Of a stretch of DNA of 64,000 nt, positions 59,815-64,000 are shown one piece after another. The stretch covers positions 1,860,001 through 1,924,000 of the forward strand of contig NZ_JASGKQ010000003.1 of assembly GCF_047654785.1 (NCBI RefSeq), in the 5' to 3' direction. Source of the stretch: Pelomonas sp047654785. GTDB lineage: Bacteria > Pseudomonadota > Gammaproteobacteria > Burkholderiales > Burkholderiaceae_C. Made by a program: the position numbers and the translations under genes. Within the stretch, counting starts at the first letter, position 1. Each line of letters starts with the position of its first letter. A model generated the notes under the pieces. That model was not told the origin of the DNA and searched no databases. It saw only the letters and a program-made list of their open reading frames with translations.

Positions 59815-60231
59815 ATGCGCTTCCGCTCCCCGCACCGCGAACCGCCGGAGATCAACCTGATCCCCTTCATCGACGTGCTGCTGGTGATCCTGATCTTCCT
59901 GATGCTGTCCACCACCTATTCCAAGTTCACCGAGCTGCAGATCACCCTGCCCGCGGCCGATGCGGAACAGCTCAAGGACCGGCCCCGGGAGGTCATCGTC
60001 GGCATCGCCGCGGACGGCCGCTTCGTCGTCGGCCGCCAGCCGGTGGAGGGCCGCTCGGTGGACATCCTGGTCGGCGCGCTGCGCCAGGCCTCGGGCGGCA
60101 ACGCCGACACGGCGCTGATCATCTCGGCCGACGCCGCCACGCCGCACCAGGCCGTCATCAACGTGATGGACGCCGCCCGGCGCGTGGGCCTGACCCGTGT
60201 CACCTTCGCCGCGCAGACCGACGCTCGCTGA
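59815..60231 (+). CDS. exbD: ExbD/TolR-family biopolymer transport protein
   Basis: Protein of 138 residues, with one N-terminal helix (NLIPFIDVLLVILIFLMLST, about residues 14-33), in which the conserved Asp20 is the proton-carrying residue. The periplasmic domain follows (DAATPHQAVINVMDAAR). Partner of the preceding gene. The end overlaps the start of lpxK by 35 bases. Confidence 0.93.
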   Translation: MRFRSPHREPPEINLIPFIDVLLVILIFLMLSTTYSKFTELQITLPAADAEQLKDRPREVIVGIAADGRFVVGRQPVEGRSVDILVGALRQASGGNADTALIISADAATPHQAVINVMDAARRVGLTRVTFAAQTDAR

Positions 60232-61309
60232 CCGCCTGCAGCGGGAGTGGCTGACGGGCGGCCCGCTTTCCACCGCGCTGCTGCCGCTGAGCGGGCTCTA
60301 CCGCGCGCTGCTGGCGCTGCGCGCGCTGGCCTGGCGCCTCGGCCTGAAGCGCGCCGGGGCGCTGCCCGTGCCGGTCATCGTCGTCGGCAACTGGATCGTC
60401 GGCGGCGCCGGCAAGACGCCCACCACCCTCGCGCTGCTGGCGCGGCTGCGCGAGCGCGGCCTGCGCGCCGGCGTGGTCTCGCGCGGCTACGGGCGTGAAG
60501 GCGACGGCGTGCGCCTGGTCGGCCCCGCCAGCACCGCCCGCGAAGTGGGCGACGAGCCGCTGCTGATCCACCTGCGCGGCCGCGTGCCGGTGGCCGTCGG
60601 CCGCGACCGCGTGGCCGCCGCCCGCGCGCTGCTGGCCGCCGAACCCGGCCTGCAGTTGCTGGTCAGCGACGACGGCCTGCAGCACTGGCGGCTGCCGCGC
60701 GCGCTGAGCCTGCTGGTGTTCGACGAGCGCGGCCTCGGCAACGGCCGGCTGCTGCCCGCCGGCCCGCTGCGCCAGCCGCCCGGGCGGCCGGCGGCCGACC
60801 AGCTCGTCGTCTACAACGCGCCGCAGCCCAGCACGGCGCTGCCCGGCTTCGTCGCGCAGCGCCGCCTGGCCGGCGCCGCGACGCTGGCCGACTGGTGGGC
60901 CGGCCGGCCCGCCGACATGGCGACGCTGCTGGCGCTGCGCGGCCGGCCCGGCCTGCTGGCCGTGGCCGGCATCGCCCGGCCGCAGCGCTTCTTCGACATG
61001 CTGGCCGGCCTGGGCCTGCGCCTGGACACGCTGCCGCTGCCCGACCATGCCGACTTCGCGACGCTGCCCTGGCCGCCCGGCGCGGCCGGCATCGTGCTGA
61101 CCGAGAAGGACGCCGTGAAGCTGCCGCCCGGGCGCGTCGGCGCCCTGCCCGTGTGGGTCGTGGCGCTAGACTTCGCGCCCGGCGCCGGCTTCGATGCCGC
61201 GCTGGACGCCCACCTGCAACGACTCTGCCCGCCCGATGGATCCACGCCTGATCGAAATGCTCGTCTGCCCGCTGTGCAAGGGGCCGCTGACGCTGCTGCG
61301 CGACGGTGA
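60197..61309 (+). CDS. lpxK: Tetraacyldisaccharide 4'-kinase LpxK
   Basis: Kinase that makes lipid IVA at the inner membrane. The P-loop is VVGNWIVGGAGKTPTTLALL (near residue 62), with LVSDDGLQHW and GIARPQRFFD as expected of LpxK. A GTG (60197) is taken as start. The reading frame goes on about 23 residues past the usual end (LQRL near residue 340) and overlaps trm112 by 74 bases, which is unusual; see findings. Confidence 0.93.
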   Translation: MSPSPRRPTLADRLQREWLTGGPLSTALLPLSGLYRALLALRALAWRLGLKRAGALPVPVIVVGNWIVGGAGKTPTTLALLARLRERGLRAGVVSRGYGREGDGVRLVGPASTAREVGDEPLLIHLRGRVPVAVGRDRVAAARALLAAEPGLQLLVSDDGLQHWRLPRALSLLVFDERGLGNGRLLPAGPLRQPPGRPAADQLVVYNAPQPSTALPGFVAQRRLAGAATLADWWAGRPADMATLLALRGRPGLLAVAGIARPQRFFDMLAGLGLRLDTLPLPDHADFATLPWPPGAAGIVLTEKDAVKLPPGRVGALPVWVVALDFAPGAGFDAALDAHLQRLCPPDGSTPDRNARLPAVQGAADAAARR

Positions 61310-61448
61310 GCTGCCCGCGCTGGGCTGCCGCGCCGACCGCCTGGCCTTTCCCATCCGCGACGGCATCCCGCTGATGCTGGACACCGAGGCCCGGCCCTGG
61401 GAGCCGGACGCCGCGCCGCCCGCGCCCGTGCTCGCCCCGGCGCCGTGA
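61236..61448 (+). CDS. Trm112 family protein
   Basis: Small protein of 70 residues. MDPRLIEMLVCPLCKGPL has the CxxC zinc-binding pair, followed by ELPALGCRADRLAFPIRDGIPLML, typical of bacterial Trm112/YcaR, which sits between lpxK and kdsB in many Proteobacteria. In eukaryotes Trm112 activates methyltransferases; the bacterial role is unclear. Its stop overlaps the kdsB start (GTGA). Confidence 0.94.
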   Translation: MDPRLIEMLVCPLCKGPLTLLRDGELPALGCRADRLAFPIRDGIPLMLDTEARPWEPDAAPPAPVLAPAP

Positions 61449-62182
61449 GCTTCACCATCGTCATTCCGGCGCGGCTGGCGTCCACGCGGCTGCCCAACAA
61501 GCCGCTGGCCGACATCGGCGGCCTGCCGATGGTCGTGCGCGTCGCGCGCCGGGCGGCCCAGTCCGCGGCGGCGCAGGTCGTCGTCGCCACCGACGCGCCC
61601 GAGGTTGCCGCCGCCTGCGCCGCGCACGGCGTGCGCGCGCTGATGACGCGCGCCGACCACCCGTCCGGCAGCGACCGCCTGGCCGAGGCCGTCGAACTGC
61701 TGGGGCTGGCGGACGACGCCGCCGTCGTCAACGTGCAGGGCGACGAGCCGCTGATCGCGCCCGCGATGATCGACGCCTGCGCCGCGACGCTGGCCGCCCA
61801 GCCCGGCTGCGTGATGGCCACCGTCGCCCATGCGCTGACCGACCCTTGCGAATTCACGAATCCCAACGTCGTCAAGCTCGTCTGCGACCGGGCCGGCCGG
61901 GCGCTCTATTTCTCGCGCGCGCCCATCGCCTGGTGGCGCGACGGCGGCGGCGCGCCCCGGCAGGCGCTGCGCCACGTGGGCCTGTACGCCTACCGCGCCG
62001 GCTTCCTGCGCCGCTTTCCGACGCTGGCGGTGAGCCCGCTGGAGCAGATCGAGTCGCTGGAGCAGCTGCGCGTGCTGTGGCACGGCGAGCGCATCGCGGT
62101 GCACGTCAGCGACGAGCAGCCCGGGCCGGGCGTGGACACCCCGGAGGACTTGGCGCGCGTCCGGGGGCTGATCCAGGGGTGA
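61445..62182 (+). CDS. kdsB: CMP-KDO synthetase (3-deoxy-manno-octulosonate cytidylyltransferase)
   Basis: Activates KDO with CTP for lipopolysaccharide core synthesis. The protein has 245 residues: IPARLASTRLPNKPLADIGG at the N-terminus is the CTP-binding pattern; VNVQGDEPLIAP and RHVGLYAYRAGFL with SPLEQIESLEQLR complete the family pattern. Start is GTG (61445) in overlap with trm112. Confidence 0.96.
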   Translation: MSFTIVIPARLASTRLPNKPLADIGGLPMVVRVARRAAQSAAAQVVVATDAPEVAAACAAHGVRALMTRADHPSGSDRLAEAVELLGLADDAAVVNVQGDEPLIAPAMIDACAATLAAQPGCVMATVAHALTDPCEFTNPNVVKLVCDRAGRALYFSRAPIAWWRDGGGAPRQALRHVGLYAYRAGFLRRFPTLAVSPLEQIESLEQLRVLWHGERIAVHVSDEQPGPGVDTPEDLARVRGLIQG

Positions 62183-62297
62183 TGAGCGCGCTTGCGCGCG
62201 TCAGGCCGCAGAAAGGCCGCATGCGATACTCGGCCGCTGACCCCGAGGCGGACTTTTTTCACGGTCCCTTCACCAGACGAACAGGACGAGGAGACCC

Positions 62298-62951
62298 ATG
62301 CGATTGATCCTTCTGGGCGCCCCTGGCGCCGGCAAAGGCACCCAGGCTGCCTTCATCTGCAAGCAATTCGGCATCCCGCAGATCTCCACCGGCGACATGC
62401 TGCGTGCCGCCGTGAAGGCCGGCACGCCGCTGGGCCTGCAGGCCGACGCGGTGATGAAGTCGGGCGCGCTGGTCAGCGACGACCTGATCATCTCGCTGGT
62501 CAAGGAGCGCATCGCCCAGCCGGACTGCGCCGCCGGCTTCCTGTTCGACGGCTTCCCCCGCACCATCCCGCAGGCCGAGGCGATGAAGGCCGCCGGCGTG
62601 AAGCTGGACTACGTGCTGGAGATCGACGTGCCGTTCGACGCCATCATCGAGCGCATGAGCGGCCGCCGCTCGCACCCGGCCTCGGGCCGCATCTACCACG
62701 TCAAGTTCAACCCGCCCAAGGTCGAGGGGCTGGACGACGAGACCGGCGAGCCGCTGGTGCAGCGCGACGACGACAAGGAAGAGACCGTCAAGAAGCGCCT
62801 GGACGTCTATTCCGCGCAGACGCGCCCGCTGGTCGACTACTACTCGCAATGGGCCGCCACCGGCGACGCCCAGGCGCCCCGCTACCGCCGCATCGAGGGC
62901 GTGGGCTCGGTCGACGACATCACCCGCAAGGCGCTGGCCGCGCTGGCCTGA
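62298..62951 (+). CDS. adk: Adenylate kinase
   Basis: Enzyme of 217 residues (long form) interconverting ATP+AMP and 2 ADP. P-loop GAPGAGKGT (near residue 7), AMP site STGDMLRAAV and FPRTIPQAEAM, and the LID domain GRRSHPASGRIYHVKFNPP, which lacks the Cys residues of zinc-binding versions. GAGGAGA lies before the ATG at 62298. It follows kdsB after 115 bases. Confidence 0.97.
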   Translation: MRLILLGAPGAGKGTQAAFICKQFGIPQISTGDMLRAAVKAGTPLGLQADAVMKSGALVSDDLIISLVKERIAQPDCAAGFLFDGFPRTIPQAEAMKAAGVKLDYVLEIDVPFDAIIERMSGRRSHPASGRIYHVKFNPPKVEGLDDETGEPLVQRDDDKEETVKKRLDVYSAQTRPLVDYYSQWAATGDAQAPRYRRIEGVGSVDDITRKALAALA

Positions 62952-63064
62952 TCCGCCGCCCCCCCCCGACGACAGCCGCGAGCGCGCACCGCCTCGCGGC
63001 TTTTTCACGCCCGCCGCCCGGCGACAATTGACGTCCACGTCAATCAACACAGGAGAGCGCATCC

Positions 63065-63823
63065 ATGGAAATCGCAGGCAAGGTATTCATCGTCACCGGC
63101 GGCGCGTCGGGCCTGGGCGAAGGCACGGCCCGCATGCTGGCCGCGCACGGCGGCAAGGTCGTCGTGGCCGACCTGCAGGCCGAGCGCGGCCAGGCCGTCG
63201 CCGCCGAGATCGGCGGCGTGTTCGTCAGCTGCGACGTCAGCCAGGAGGCCGACGGCCAGGCCGCCGTCGCCGCCGCGACCGGCCTGGGCAAGCTGGTGGG
63301 CCTGGTCAACTGCGCCGGCATCGCGCCGGCCGCCAAGACCGTCGGCAAGGACGGCGCGCATCCGCTTGCGAGCTTCAGCAAGGTCATCACGGTCAACCTG
63401 ATCGGCAGCTTCAACATGATCCGGCTGGCCGCCGAGGCGATGGCGAAGAACGAACCGGAGCCGACCGGCGAGCGCGGCGTGCTGATCTCGACGGCCTCGG
63501 TCGCCGCCTACGACGGCCAGATCGGCCAGGCAGCGTATGCGGCGTCCAAGGGCGGCGTCGTCGGCATGACGCTGCCGATCGCGCGCGACCTCGCCCGCAA
63601 CGGCATCCGCAACATGACCATCGCGCCGGGCATCTTCGGCACGCCGATGCTGTTCGGTATGCCGCAGGAGGTGCAGGACGCGCTGGCGGCGAGCGTGCCC
63701 TTCCCCAGCCGCCTCGGCACGCCGCAGGACTACGCCAAGCTCGTCCACCAGATCGTCACCAACGAGATGCTGAACGGCGAGGTCATCCGCCTGGACGGCG
63801 CCATCCGCCTGGCGCCGAAGTGA
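63065..63823 (+). CDS. 3-hydroxyacyl-CoA dehydrogenase-type SDR (HSD10-like)
   Basis: SDR of 252 residues resembling type II 3-hydroxyacyl-CoA dehydrogenase/HSD17B10. TGGASGLGEGTARMLA (cofactor), LVNCAGIAPAAKT (NAG), catalytic Ser in ISTASVAAYDG and YAASK. The segment ASFSKVITVNLIGSFNMIRLAAEAM and PGIFGTPMLFGMPQEVQ are characteristic of the HSD10 group. AGGAGAG precedes the ATG. Probably acts in beta-oxidation or isoleucine breakdown. Terminator downstream. Confidence 0.92.
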   Translation: MEIAGKVFIVTGGASGLGEGTARMLAAHGGKVVVADLQAERGQAVAAEIGGVFVSCDVSQEADGQAAVAAATGLGKLVGLVNCAGIAPAAKTVGKDGAHPLASFSKVITVNLIGSFNMIRLAAEAMAKNEPEPTGERGVLISTASVAAYDGQIGQAAYAASKGGVVGMTLPIARDLARNGIRNMTIAPGIFGTPMLFGMPQEVQDALAASVPFPSRLGTPQDYAKLVHQIVTNEMLNGEVIRLDGAIRLAPK

Positions 63824-63850
63824 GGCCGCCAAGGCTGCAGCCACCATGAA

Positions 63851-63880
63851 GAAGGGCCCCTCGCGGGGCCCTTCGTGTTT
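63851..63880 (+). terminator. Terminator after the HSD10-like gene
   Basis: A perfect 10-pair stem GAAGGGCCCC/GGGGCCCTTC with a TCGC loop, followed by GTGTTTT. It lies 27 bases after the stop codon on the plus strand. Confidence 0.85.
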
Positions 63881-63890
63881 TGCGCCGGGT

Positions 63891-64000
63891 TCAGCGCTTG
63901 GAGCGCGACTGGACCAGCCACAGCCGCGCCAGTTCGCCCGAGCCGTCCGTGCCCTTGACGCCGCGCCAGGCGGACTGGGCCTTGGCGGTCTCGCCGGCGT
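63891..64000 (-). CDS. 3' end of an unidentified gene
   Basis: On the minus strand a reading frame enters from the right edge and ends at a TGA (63891-63893). The last 35 residues or so read AGETAKAQSAWRGVKGTDGS, then GELARLWLVQSRSKR. The alternating Ala/Leu and aromatic spacing could be the end of a TPR-like helical repeat, but this is too short for assignment. No other frame is open over the whole stretch with similar codon use. Confidence 0.45.
   Translation of the reverse strand, partial: AGETAKAQSAWRGVKGTDGSGELARLWLVQSRSKR

Overview
The window is chromosomal DNA of a very high-GC (roughly 70 % or more by eye) betaproteobacterium, most likely order Burkholderiales (Rubrivivax/Roseateles/Leptothrix-like lineages). 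The evidence is the gene order (cysS-alkA-accA-tilS-lysC-tRNA-Ser; exbB-exbD-lpxK-trm112-kdsB-adk; ccoISNOQPGH next to hemN and fnr), a monomeric NADP isocitrate dehydrogenase, a DUF3563 peptide and a CydP-type small subunit. Genes are tightly packed and neighbouring reading frames very often share 1-4 bases (ATGA, GTGA, TTGA, TGATG), so most clusters read as translationally coupled operons. I see no insertion sequence, prophage or CRISPR array; apart from one toxin-antitoxin pair and a block of redox enzymes the window is largely core genome.

Left part (1-8052): a complete phosphate regulon on the minus strand (pstS-pstC-pstA-pstB-phoU-phoB-phoR, phoR cut by the window edge) with a Pho-box-like direct repeat before pstS. 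Then come a class-C beta-lactamase-fold lipoprotein, a GDT1/UPF0016 manganese exporter behind a yybP-ykoY manganese riboswitch, and a DUF3563 peptide. Next (8165-11664) is a molybdate operon modB-modA-modC, a sulfite-oxidase-fold secreted protein without the molybdenum-ligand Cys, and modE; all five genes overlap by four bases and a ModE-type palindrome lies directly before modB. Region 11701-18487 holds a His/Cys-rich exported protein, a TolC-like lipoprotein and a multicopper oxidase (copper handling), then a cytochrome bd operon cydP-cydA-cydB-cydX-ybgE preceded by an iterated CTGCCA element.

Middle part (18559-31284): on the minus strand tRNA-Ser(GCT), lysC, tilS, accA, a 3-methyladenine glycosylase and cysS with a terminator-like leader hairpin; on the plus strand a TPR protein, two cyclophilins, lpxH and mtfA. 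A StbD/ParE toxin-antitoxin pair sits directly downstream of clpS-clpA, followed by a cold-shock gene. Region 31502-35060 has two non-homologous isocitrate dehydrogenases facing each other across a bidirectional terminator.

Region 35123-45652 is a microaerobic respiration block: TauE/SafE-like protein, hemN, fnr and the full cbb3 oxidase set (ccoI, ccoS, ccoN, ccoO, ccoQ, ccoP, ccoG, a very short ccoH and an unassigned two-helix membrane protein). FNR-box sequences lie before hemN, ccoN and ccoI. With cydABX this gives the cell two high-affinity oxidases.

Right part (45674-64000): a LysR regulator divergent from an acylating aldehyde dehydrogenase and a GMC alcohol oxidase; an alpha/beta hydrolase, a metallo-beta-lactamase-fold enzyme, four short-chain dehydrogenases (one lacking its NNAG segment) and a zinc alcohol dehydrogenase; then sodB, xseA and the envelope/nucleotide block exbB, exbD, lpxK, trm112, kdsB, adk, a 3-hydroxyacyl-CoA dehydrogenase-like SDR and the 3' end of an unknown gene. 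The best candidates for something new are the iterated element before cyd, the unassigned cco-cluster membrane protein, the Cys-less Moco-fold protein in the mod operon, the toxin-antitoxin pair joined to clpA, the deleted SDR and the cysS leader.
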